Shown here: one piece after another, positions 1 through 7,490 of the stretch
Numbering within the stretch: position 1 is the stretch's first letter
Layout: every line of letters starts with the position of its first letter
NCBI RefSeq assembly: GCF_022695595.1
Contig: NZ_CP074380.1
Span: 1,364,001-1,428,000 of the forward strand
DNA: 64,000 bases
Source: Streptomyces sp. MST-110588
GTDB taxonomy: Bacteria > Actinomycetota > Actinomycetes > Streptomycetales > Streptomycetaceae
Reading direction: 5' to 3'
Notes under the pieces: generated by a model
Databases searched by the model: none
What the model saw: the letters and a program-made list of their open reading frames with translations, nothing else
Told to the model about the DNA's origin: nothing
Position numbers and translations under genes: made by a program

Positions 1-973
1 AGGTCGCCGTCGCCTCGTTGAGGTTGAAGAGACTGTCCGCCTGCCCCTGCACCAGCAGGGTCGGCGTGGTGATCGCCTTCAGGTACGACACCGGCGACAC
101 GCCGCGGGTGTGGGCGAACATCTTGGCGGTACCGGCGGCCGGGAAGCGCCCGCTGCTCAGCAGCTTCTTGGTCTCGCAGGCCGGCGCGACGAAGTGCAGA
201 CAGCCGGCGCCACCGCCCCGGGACGGGTCCAGGCGCGGGTGGATCAGCCCCTGGGCCTCGCCGATGAGGAAGAAGCCGTTGGTCCACTGGTACTTGTACG
301 CGCCGGGCAGCCCCTCGGCCCTTCCGGACTCGCGTTCGGCGTTGTTGGGGGCCAGGGAGTACGCCAGGTCGTGCCAGGTGATCAGCGGCACCAGCGCGTC
401 CACCCGCCGGTCGATGGAGGCGGTGGCCATCTGGATCGCGCCGCCGTACGAGCCGCCGATCATCCCCACCCGGGGGTCGCCGTCGCCGTCCTTGGTGACG
501 AAGTCGATCCGGGTGCCGTCGTCCGCCGCCCGGGTACCGGCCAGGAAGTCCAGCAGTTGGGCGGCTGCCCGGCCGTCCACCCTCGGGTCGTCCAGGGAGA
601 TCGGGCATCCGGTCTTGCCGAAGCCCAGTCCCGAGTACGCCAGTACGACATAGCCACGGGAGGCGAACGCCTTGGCGAAGGCGTCGGTGGAGCCGTCCGC
701 CTTGCTGCCGCCGAAGCCGTTGGTGGTCACCACGGCGGGCGCGGGGTGGGCGGCGCCGGCCCCGGCCGGGCGGTAGAGGTCGGCATCCAGGACGCACCGG
801 CGGCCTCCGGCCCGTACGGTCACCTTCACAGCGGTGACCTTGTACGGGCCCTTGCGCGGACCGGAGGCCGTCGCGTCGCCGGGGGCGGCGAAGGCCAGCG
901 GTACGGCGAGGACGGCGCCGGCCGCGAAGGCCAGGGACATCCGCAGGACGGGGCGGGCGGCGGCCCTGGCCAT
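1..973 (-). CDS. S15/CocE-type alpha/beta hydrolase, secreted (3' end cut by window)
   Basis: Only the first ~324 residues lie in the window; the gene runs off the left edge. After a start at 973 the protein has an Arg-containing N-region and a hydrophobic stretch (residues 12-30) ending in Ala-rich sequence, which fits a signal peptide. The nucleophile elbow GGSYGG gives a probable catalytic Ser175, preceded by GLGFGKTG, as in Xaa-Pro dipeptidyl-peptidase (S15) and CocE/NonD hydrolases. The substrate is unknown: a dipeptidyl peptidase, acyl esterase or other hydrolase is possible. An internal ATG at 940 is an alternative start, and no strong ribosome site separates the two. It is the same strand as the peptidase operon to its right but 213 bp away, so probably separate. 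Confidence 0.85.
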   Translation of the reverse strand, partial: MARAAARPVLRMSLAFAAGAVLAVPLAFAAPGDATASGPRKGPYKVTAVKVTVRAGGRRCVLDADLYRPAGAGAAHPAPAVVTTNGFGGSKADGSTDAFAKAFASRGYVVLAYSGLGFGKTGCPISLDDPRVDGRAAAQLLDFLAGTRAADDGTRIDFVTKDGDGDPRVGMIGGSYGGAIQMATASIDRRVDALVPLITWHDLAYSLAPNNAERESGRAEGLPGAYKYQWTNGFFLIGEAQGLIHPRLDPSRGGGAGCLHFVAPACETKKLLSSGRFPAAGTAKMFAHTRGVSPVSYLKAITTPTLLVQGQADSLFNLNEATAT

Positions 974-1185
974 CCGGGACGTCAGGCGGACGGGGGTCGG
1001 CTCTGTCGGACGGGGCTCGTGTGACTCAGGGGATCGGGTGGGCACCAGGACCTCCACAACGACGCGTCGTACCGGCAACACGACGTGTCAACGCGCGGGC
1101 CCGAGGACAGGTTGTGTCCCCACCCGCCATGCGGCCGTCCCGCGTACCCCTCCCCCGGTTCTGTCCGGCCGGGCGGATCAGGCTC

Positions 1186-2136
1186 TCAAGGGGCCGGGCA
1201 CAGCGCCGGTACGTCGTAGGTCAGCGTGCCGGCGTCGGCGTCCAGCACCGCGGGGAGGCCGAGAGGGAGCGTCAGCGAGGAGTCGCCGTGGCCGAAGCCG
1301 AACTCCTCGACCACGGGGACCCCGAGCCCGCCCAGCCGGTCCAGCAGCACCGCCCGTACGGCCTCGTACGGGCCGCAGCCGGCCCAGGACCCCAGGACGA
1401 TCCCGGCGACGCCGTCCAGGTGGCCGCAGCGCAGCAACTGGGTGAGCGAGCGGTCCAGGCGGTACGGCGGCTCGCCCACGTCCTCCAGCAGGAGGATGCC
1501 GCCGGCGGCGTCGGGCCGGGCGTGCGGGGTGCCCAGGTCGGAGGCGAGCAGGGTAAGGCAGCCGCCGAGGGTGACGCCGGCCGCCCGCCCCGGTATCAGG
1601 GTCCGGGCAGTCGGCGGCGCCAGGGCGCGGACGGATTCGGGGGCGAAGAGCGTACGGCGCAGGTGCTCGCGGGTCGGCTCGTCCTTGAGGAAGACCTCTC
1701 CGGCGACGGCCGGGCCGTGCAGGGTGGCCACGCCCGCGCGGACCGCGAGCGCCTCGTGCAGCACCGTGATGTCGCTGAAGCCGACCAACGGCTTGGGGAC
1801 GGCCCGGCGGATGGCGTCCCAGTCCAGCAGGTCGACCATGCGCTGTGCCCCGTAGCCGCCGCGCGCGGCGAAGACCGCGGCGATCTCCGGGTCGCACCAC
1901 GCCTCCTGGAAGTCGCGGGCGCGCTCCTGGTCGGTTGCGGCCAGATGCCCGAGTGCGGGGTGTACGCCCCGTACGTGGGGCGCCGGGACGGGGTCGAGGT
2001 CCCAGCCGCGCAGCAGGTCCAGTCCGGCGTCCAGCCGCTCCGGCGCGATCGGGCCGCTCGGCGCCAGGACGCTCACCCGGTCGCCGGCCACCAGCCGCCG
2101 GGGCCGCAGGGCGTGGGCCCCGGCACGTACGGTCAT
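1186..2136 (-). CDS. LD-carboxypeptidase (S66 family)
   Basis: 316 residues, matching the S66 family length. These enzymes cut the L,D-bond before a terminal D-amino acid in muropeptides; the MccF branch detoxifies peptide-nucleotides. The expected triad is visible: Ser121 in GFSDIT, Glu218 in LLLEDVGEP and His283 in FGFGHG...LPLG, with the upstream ARGGYG motif. There is no signal peptide, so it is cytoplasmic and suited to murein-peptide recycling. Its ATG overlaps the stop of the upstream S9 peptidase gene by four bases (ATGA), so it is translationally coupled as the last gene of a four-peptidase operon. The exact substrate, tetrapeptide versus an antibiotic peptide, cannot be told. Confidence 0.93.
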   Translation of the reverse strand: MTVRAGAHALRPRRLVAGDRVSVLAPSGPIAPERLDAGLDLLRGWDLDPVPAPHVRGVHPALGHLAATDQERARDFQEAWCDPEIAAVFAARGGYGAQRMVDLLDWDAIRRAVPKPLVGFSDITVLHEALAVRAGVATLHGPAVAGEVFLKDEPTREHLRRTLFAPESVRALAPPTARTLIPGRAAGVTLGGCLTLLASDLGTPHARPDAAGGILLLEDVGEPPYRLDRSLTQLLRCGHLDGVAGIVLGSWAGCGPYEAVRAVLLDRLGGLGVPVVEEFGFGHGDSSLTLPLGLPAVLDADAGTLTYDVPALCPAP

Positions 2137-4133
2137 TTGCTCAGCTCCAGGGTGGGGACGTCCGTCCGGGGGACTCCGAATGTCTGTGCGTACAGGGACA
2201 GCTCGGCCTCGACGGCGCGCACGATGGTCTCCGCGCGGCGGAAGCCGTGCCCCTCGCCCTCGAAGGCCAGGTAGGCGTGGGGTATGCCGCGCCCGGCGAC
2301 CTCCGCGAGGAACCGCTCGCTCTGTGCGGGCGGGCAGACCACGTCCGCAAGGCCCTGGAGGAGCAGGAAGGGCGCGGTGATGCGGTCGGCGTGGTGCAGC
2401 GGAGAGCGGTCGCGGTAGCGGTCGGGCACCTCGGCCACCGGGCCGACCAGCGACTCCAGGTACCGCGACTCGAAGTCGTGGGTGCCATCGCTCACCCAGC
2501 CGAGCAGGTCCAGGACCGGGTAGCTGATGGTGCCGCAGGCGTACAGGCCGGTGGTGGTCAGGGACGCCGCGGTGGTCCAGCCGCCCGCGCTGCCGCCGCG
2601 GATCGCCAGCCGGGTGCGGTCGGCGGTGCCCTCGTCCGCCAGCGCCTCGGCCACCGCCGCGCAGTCCTCGACGTCCACCACGCCCCACTGCTCGCGCAGC
2701 CGCTCGCGGTAGTGGCGGCCGTAGCCGGTGGAGCCGCCGTAGTTGACGGCGGCCACGCCGATGCCGCGCGAGGTGAAGTAGGCGATCTCCAGGTCCAGGA
2801 CGAGCGGCGCGTAACTGGTGGGGCCGCCGTGTGCCCATACCACGTACGGGGGCAGTTCGCCGTCCGGGGCGGCGTGGTCGGGGTTGTGCGGCGGGTAGAT
2901 GTGGGCGTGGATGTCCCGGCTGTCGGGGCCGGTGAAGGTACGGATCTGCGGCTCGGGGTAGTACGCGGGGTCCAGCGCGTCGATGTGCCGGGCGGCGATC
3001 ACCCGGGCGCGGCCCGTACAGGTGTCCAGCTCGACGATCTCGAAGGAGCTGCGGGGGCTGGCGGCCACACCGACGACGCGGCTGCCCTGTACGGCCAGGT
3101 TGGGCGCCCATTCCGTCCAGGGGCCGGCCGCGTCCACCAGTTCGCCGGTGACCGGGTCGAGGATGCCCAGCGAGGTGGCGCCGCGGCCGTGGATCACCGC
3201 GATCGTCCCGTTCTCCAGCGGCAGGAACCAGCGCTGCCCGATCTTCCACAGCGGCCCGCCGAACTCCTCCTCGCGGCCCCGGCACAGGCCCGTGCCCACC
3301 GCCGCGCCGTCGCCGGCCGCGCCCGGGGCGATGCGGTGCAGCTCCCACCAGCCGCTGATGTCGGAGACGTACAGCAGCGTCCCGTCGGCGGCCCATTCGA
3401 TCTGTGCCACGGATTCCTGGTCGCCCCCGACCAGCGGCCGGACGGCGGTGAACGCGCCGTCCGCGGTGATGTCGGCGAGCATCACGACCGTGCCGTCCCA
3501 CGGCATCCGCGGGTGGTCCCAGGCGATCCAGGCGGCCTGCCGCCCGTCCGGGGAGATACGCGGCCCGGTGACGAAGCGGTGCCCGTCCCCGCTCAGTTCC
3601 CGTACGGCGGACCGGTCCCCGGCGGCGGAGCCGTCCAGGGGGACGGCGGCCACCACCCTGCGCAGATCGGTGGGAGCGGGGCCGGTGAACTCCTCCAGGA
3701 CGCACCACACCTCGCCGCGGTCCAGCCGCAGCACCGGGTCGGCCCAGCGCAGACCGAGGCCCACGGGTGAGAGCGGGGTCAGCGGCCGGGGCGGGGCGCC
3801 GGCGTCCGGCTCGTACGCGTACAGCCGCTGGTCGGCGAAGTCGCTGAAGACGATCAGCGGCCGGCCGTCGTCGGTGAGCGCTCCGGCCCAGGGCTGGCCG
3901 CCGTACTCGATGACCCGGGTGCGGACGTTCCACGGGGCGGGCAGCACCGATTCCTCGGCGCCGTCGGGCCGGCGCCGGATCAGCGCGCGCCGGCCGCCCT
4001 CGGCGGGGCGCGGCTCGGTCCACCACACCTCGTCGCCGACCGCTCCCACGTACTCGGGGCGGCCGTCGTGGACGGCGACCAGCCGGGCGTCTATCGGGGA
4101 CTGCCAGGCTCCGTAGGGGGCCGTGGTCACCAT
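2133..4133 (-). CDS. S9 prolyl-oligopeptidase family serine peptidase
   Basis: 666 residues: an N-terminal beta-propeller-like half followed by an alpha/beta-hydrolase domain from about residue 400. The triad is Ser515 (GGSAGG), Asp597 (GLADVV) and His629 (GEGHGF), the order and spacing of acylaminoacyl or dipeptidyl peptidases. It should cleave short peptides in the cytoplasm, since no signal sequence is seen. The start at 4133 is chosen because AAGGAGGAG lies just upstream; a longer reading to 4208 would overlap the M20 gene by 62 bases and has no such site. The ribosome site sits next to the stop of the M20 gene at 4147. The stop overlaps the next gene. Confidence 0.93.
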   Translation of the reverse strand: MVTTAPYGAWQSPIDARLVAVHDGRPEYVGAVGDEVWWTEPRPAEGGRRALIRRRPDGAEESVLPAPWNVRTRVIEYGGQPWAGALTDDGRPLIVFSDFADQRLYAYEPDAGAPPRPLTPLSPVGLGLRWADPVLRLDRGEVWCVLEEFTGPAPTDLRRVVAAVPLDGSAAGDRSAVRELSGDGHRFVTGPRISPDGRQAAWIAWDHPRMPWDGTVVMLADITADGAFTAVRPLVGGDQESVAQIEWAADGTLLYVSDISGWWELHRIAPGAAGDGAAVGTGLCRGREEEFGGPLWKIGQRWFLPLENGTIAVIHGRGATSLGILDPVTGELVDAAGPWTEWAPNLAVQGSRVVGVAASPRSSFEIVELDTCTGRARVIAARHIDALDPAYYPEPQIRTFTGPDSRDIHAHIYPPHNPDHAAPDGELPPYVVWAHGGPTSYAPLVLDLEIAYFTSRGIGVAAVNYGGSTGYGRHYRERLREQWGVVDVEDCAAVAEALADEGTADRTRLAIRGGSAGGWTTAASLTTTGLYACGTISYPVLDLLGWVSDGTHDFESRYLESLVGPVAEVPDRYRDRSPLHHADRITAPFLLLQGLADVVCPPAQSERFLAEVAGRGIPHAYLAFEGEGHGFRRAETIVRAVEAELSLYAQTFGVPRTDVPTLELSK

Positions 4134-4146
4134 GTGGTGCTCCTCC

Positions 4147-5562
4147 TTACGCGTGGGACCGCCCAGCCTTTCGTACGTACTGCGGCTGTTCAACCCGCCC
4201 GACACCACCGGCCACCGCCGGCCCGTCCGCGCGGCCCGTCAGGAAGTGGTCCAGCACCCGGACGCCGAAGTGCAGGGCCTCCACCGGAACCCGCTCGTCC
4301 ACGCCGTGGAACAGCGCCTGGTAGTTGAAGCCTTCGGGGAGCCGCAGCGGTGAGAAGCCGTAGCCGGTGATGCCCAGGCGGGCGAACTGCTTGGCGTCCG
4401 TGCCCCCGGACATGCAGTACGGGACCACATGGCCGTCCGGGTCGAAGCGTTCGAGCGCCGCCCGCATCGCCGCGTAGACCGGCCCGTCGACCGGTGCCTG
4501 CAGGGCGGATTCGCCGTGGTGGTAGTCCCAGGAGACATCCGGCCCGGTGAGGTGGTCCATGGTCCGGCGGAACTCGGCCTCGCCGCCGGGCACCACCCGC
4601 CCGTCCACATAGGCGACGGCGTTCCCCGGGATGACGTTGACCTTGTAACCGGCTTCCAGCATCGTCGGGTTGGCGCTGTTGCGCACCGTCGGCTCGACCA
4701 GGGCCGCGGAGGGCCCCAGTTTGCTCAGCAGGACGTCCACGTCGAAGTCCGGCGCGTCCAGGTCCGTCTCGATGGCGTGCAGCGCGGCGAGTTCCCTCAG
4801 CGCGGCCCGTACGGTCGGGGTGAGCCGGGCCGGCCAGCGGTACTCCCCGATGCGGGCCACCGCCGCGGCCAGCCGGCTGACCGCGTTGGAACGGTTGACC
4901 TTGGAGCCGTGTCCGGCCCTGCCCTGGGCGGTCAGTTTGAGCCAGGCCGTGCCGCGCTCCCCCGCCCCGATCGGGTACAGCCGCATCCCGCCGCCCGCGT
5001 GGAAGGTGAAGGCGCCCGATTCGCTGATGCCTTCCGTGCAGCCCTCGAAGAGGCCGGGGTGGTGATCGGCGAGGAAACCGGCGCCGTCGACGGCGCTGGC
5101 CTCCTCATCGGCGGTGAAGGCCAGGACGATGTCGCGCCGTGGCCGTACGCCCGAGCGGGCCCACCGCCGCACGACCGCCAGCACCATCGCGTCCATGTTC
5201 TTCATGTCGATCGCGCCGCGGCCCCACACCACCCCGTCCCGGACCTCCCCGGAGAAGGGGTGCACGCTCCAGTCGGCGGGCTCGGCGGGCACCACGTCCA
5301 GATGCCCGTGGACCAGCAGGGCGGGTGCCCCGGGGTCGGTGCCCTCGATGCGCGCGACGACGTTCGTACGGCCCGGGGTGCGCTCCAGCAGCGTCGGCTC
5401 GATGCCCGCGTCGGCAAGTTGCCGTGCGACGTACTCGGCCGCCGGGCGCTCCCGGCACTCCCCTCCCCCGCGGTTGGTGGTGTCGATGCGGATCAGGTCG
5501 GACGTCAGGCGCACGACCTCCATCAGGGCCTGCTCGTCGACCCCGTCGGCGTGGTCAGCCAT
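4147..5562 (-). CDS. M20/M28-type zinc dipeptidase or aminoacylase
   Basis: 471 residues. Di-zinc ligands are visible in family order: His87 and Asp89 (VHGHLDV), Asp119 (GRGAIDM), the Glu pair 153-154 (ADEE) and a C-terminal histidine region (YQALFHGVDE). The lid domain lies between about residues 200 and 330. M20 enzymes cut dipeptides or N-acyl amino acids. The start at 5562 follows GGAGG at a good distance and overlaps the D-aminopeptidase stop by eight bases. Position between a D-aminopeptidase and an S9 peptidase suggests release of free amino acids from short, possibly D-containing, peptides; that role is inferred. Confidence 0.93.
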   Translation of the reverse strand: MADHADGVDEQALMEVVRLTSDLIRIDTTNRGGGECRERPAAEYVARQLADAGIEPTLLERTPGRTNVVARIEGTDPGAPALLVHGHLDVVPAEPADWSVHPFSGEVRDGVVWGRGAIDMKNMDAMVLAVVRRWARSGVRPRRDIVLAFTADEEASAVDGAGFLADHHPGLFEGCTEGISESGAFTFHAGGGMRLYPIGAGERGTAWLKLTAQGRAGHGSKVNRSNAVSRLAAAVARIGEYRWPARLTPTVRAALRELAALHAIETDLDAPDFDVDVLLSKLGPSAALVEPTVRNSANPTMLEAGYKVNVIPGNAVAYVDGRVVPGGEAEFRRTMDHLTGPDVSWDYHHGESALQAPVDGPVYAAMRAALERFDPDGHVVPYCMSGGTDAKQFARLGITGYGFSPLRLPEGFNYQALFHGVDERVPVEALHFGVRVLDHFLTGRADGPAVAGGVGRVEQPQYVRKAGRSHA

Positions 5563-6388
5563 ATTGTTCCTCCACCGCCGAGGAGACGACGGTCGTGACG
5601 GCCTTGAAACAGCGGATGCCTTCGTACATGTCCGGACTGGTGTACGCCACTTTGCGTTCGCCCGTGCGCTCCACACCCGGCACGCAGGTCGCCGCGCCCA
5701 CCAGGTGCTCGGCGTCGAACTCCATCTCTATGGTGACCGGGCCGCGCCGTACGGGTTCGTGGCGCACGGCCGACGCCGCCGCTTCGCGCGCCGCTTGCCT
5801 GATGTCCGCGGCCGTCCGGGCCGGCGGCCGGCAGACCGCCGCGTACCGCGACACGTAGTCCTTGACGGCGACGGTCCGCGCCCGGGCGGCGTACCCCTTC
5901 GCGTCCTCGCACGTCCGGTCGTCACCGGTCACCAGCACCACGGGCACACCATATTCGGCCACCACCAGGGAGTTGAGGTATCCCTCGCTGGCGCGCGTGC
6001 CGTCCACCCAGACGCCGGTGAGGGTGTTGGCGAGGTAGGTGTGGGCCAGTACGCCTTCCGTACCGGCGCCGGTGTGATAACCGACGAAGGCGATGCCGTC
6101 CACGTCGCCGTGCTGGACGCCTTCGACCATGCTCAGTGACTTGTGCCGCCCGGTGAGCATCCGCGCCCGCTCGTCGAGCTGTTCCAGCAGGAGGTTGCGC
6201 ATCGACCAGTGCGCCTCGTTGACGAGCACCTCATCGGCCCCGCCGTCGAAGAACCCGGTGATCGCGGCGTTGACGTCCGAGGTGAACATATGCCGGCACC
6301 GCTCCCACTGCGGCGTGCCCGGCAGTACGTCGGCGGGCCAGGTCACGCCCGTGGCCCCCTCCATGTCCGCGGAGATGAGGATCTTCAC
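5555..6388 (-). CDS. M55 D-aminopeptidase (DppA-like)
   Basis: 277 residues, close to Bacillus subtilis DppA (about 274). The N-terminal zinc motif ISADMEG (Asp8, Glu10), VNEAHWSM, the SMVEG segment, GYHTGAG, VTGDDRTCEDAK and the later VAVKDYVSR segment are all in the expected order. The family removes N-terminal D-amino acids, for example from D-Ala-D-Ala or murein-derived peptides, as a self-compartmentalised decamer. The GTG at 6388 begins VKILISADMEG, which aligns with the family start; a longer reading to 6445 only adds an atypical leader. It is the first gene of the peptidase operon. Confidence 0.93.
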   Translation of the reverse strand: MKILISADMEGATGVTWPADVLPGTPQWERCRHMFTSDVNAAITGFFDGGADEVLVNEAHWSMRNLLLEQLDERARMLTGRHKSLSMVEGVQHGDVDGIAFVGYHTGAGTEGVLAHTYLANTLTGVWVDGTRASEGYLNSLVVAEYGVPVVLVTGDDRTCEDAKGYAARARTVAVKDYVSRYAAVCRPPARTAADIRQAAREAAASAVRHEPVRRGPVTIEMEFDAEHLVGAATCVPGVERTGERKVAYTSPDMYEGIRCFKAVTTVVSSAVEEQYG

Positions 6389-6714
6389 TGGCACCAGTCC
6401 CAACACAGCTAGGAGGCATGCGCCCGAAGCCGGCACCGCGGTCACGGCGCCGCCCCGGAAACGCCGGGCACGCTCCCCGCCCCGTTCCCCTGGCGGCGGA
6501 GATCTTCATGCCTCGTCACGGTACGCGTCGGCGCAGACCCGTACCAGGGCTGTGGATAACTGCCGGACGGGCTTGCGCCGGCGCCCCGACCGGTTATGGA
6601 GCGCTCCCCGAGCCACCGCCCGCGGGCCCCGTGGGACCACCGCCCGCAGCCCGCCGTGCCACCGTCCGCAGCATCACCAGCCGCCGGGCCGGCCGCACCG
6701 CCCGGCATCCGCCG
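6389..6714. other. Gap between peptidase operon and methyltransferase
   Basis: About 326 bases with no gene I can support. It must hold the promoter of the D-aminopeptidase operon and the 3' region of the methyltransferase gene. On the plus strand an AGGAGG precedes an ATG at 6418, but the frame it opens runs antisense through the methyltransferase and looks accidental. Confidence 0.5.
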
Positions 6715-7437
6715 TCAGCCGGCCGGCTCCGCCACCAGCCAGTTCGTCGGGATCTCGATCCGCGTGCCGTCCGGCCGGTACTCGGTGGTCATCAGCGGCA
6801 GTTGGCCGCCTCCGACCATCCGCAGCCCGTACGCGGCCAGCAGTTCGGGAATCACCGAGTCGGCCATCTCGGCGGGTGCGATGCCGTGCTCGAAGATCGC
6901 CTGCAGCTTGGCCGGCGGCCCGCCCGGGCTGTGCGCCAGCGCCATCATGACCTCCTTGGAGGCTTCGGCCGGCTCCACCGCGAAGATCCGGCCACGGCGC
7001 CCCAGCAGCCGGGCGATGTTCTCCACCACCCGCGCGCGGTCGGCGGTTTCGCACTGGTGCAGTACGCCCCGCATGTAGATGTTTGCGTCGCCCAGTTCGT
7101 CGTGCAGGGCACCGATCGCCTCCGGGTCCGCGGCGTCGAGCCGGCGGAATTCGGCCACGCCCGCGGGGTCGTCCGCCCGCGCGTGGCCGATCGCCGCCGC
7201 CGACAGGTCGATGCCGATCGCGCGGCCGTACCGGGATGCCAGGAAGCGCGTCTGCGTCCCGTTGCCGCAGCCCAGGTCCACCACCGGCAGCGCGGAATCG
7301 AAATGCGCCTCGAAAAGCGGCAGATGGATCTCGGCGGTCAGTGACGGATCGGAGTCCCAGAAGACCTCGCCCTCGCCTGCCGGCGCGTCGCGCCAGAAAT
7401 CTTCCCACGCCCGCAGATAGTGGCTCGATGCGCTCAT
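6715..7437 (-). CDS. Class I SAM-dependent methyltransferase
   Basis: 240 residues. SAM-binding motif I is clear as PVVDLGCGNG (51-60), followed by an acidic residue ending strand beta-2 (AIGIDLS) and a motif-II-like LDAAD. There is no domain that points to a substrate, so only the general methyltransferase role can be given. The ATG at 7437 is used; a TTG two codons upstream is possible, and neither has a strong ribosome site. It lies 53 bp downstream of the phosphatase gene on the same strand and may be co-transcribed with it. Confidence 0.85.
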   Translation of the reverse strand: MSASSHYLRAWEDFWRDAPAGEGEVFWDSDPSLTAEIHLPLFEAHFDSALPVVDLGCGNGTQTRFLASRYGRAIGIDLSAAAIGHARADDPAGVAEFRRLDAADPEAIGALHDELGDANIYMRGVLHQCETADRARVVENIARLLGRRGRIFAVEPAEASKEVMMALAHSPGGPPAKLQAIFEHGIAPAEMADSVIPELLAAYGLRMVGGGQLPLMTTEYRPDGTRIEIPTNWLVAEPAG

Positions 7438-7490
7438 GGCCAATTGCTACTGCTGCCGGGCGGCCCCCCGCAAGAGCGACGACACCTCTT

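Noticed and set aside
1186..4026. A single 946-codon open frame spanning the LD-carboxypeptidase and S9 peptidase genes
   Set aside because: Only the part after 2136 has the protein-family sequence; the rest is an out-of-frame reading of the S9 gene, which has its own intact triad and ribosome site.
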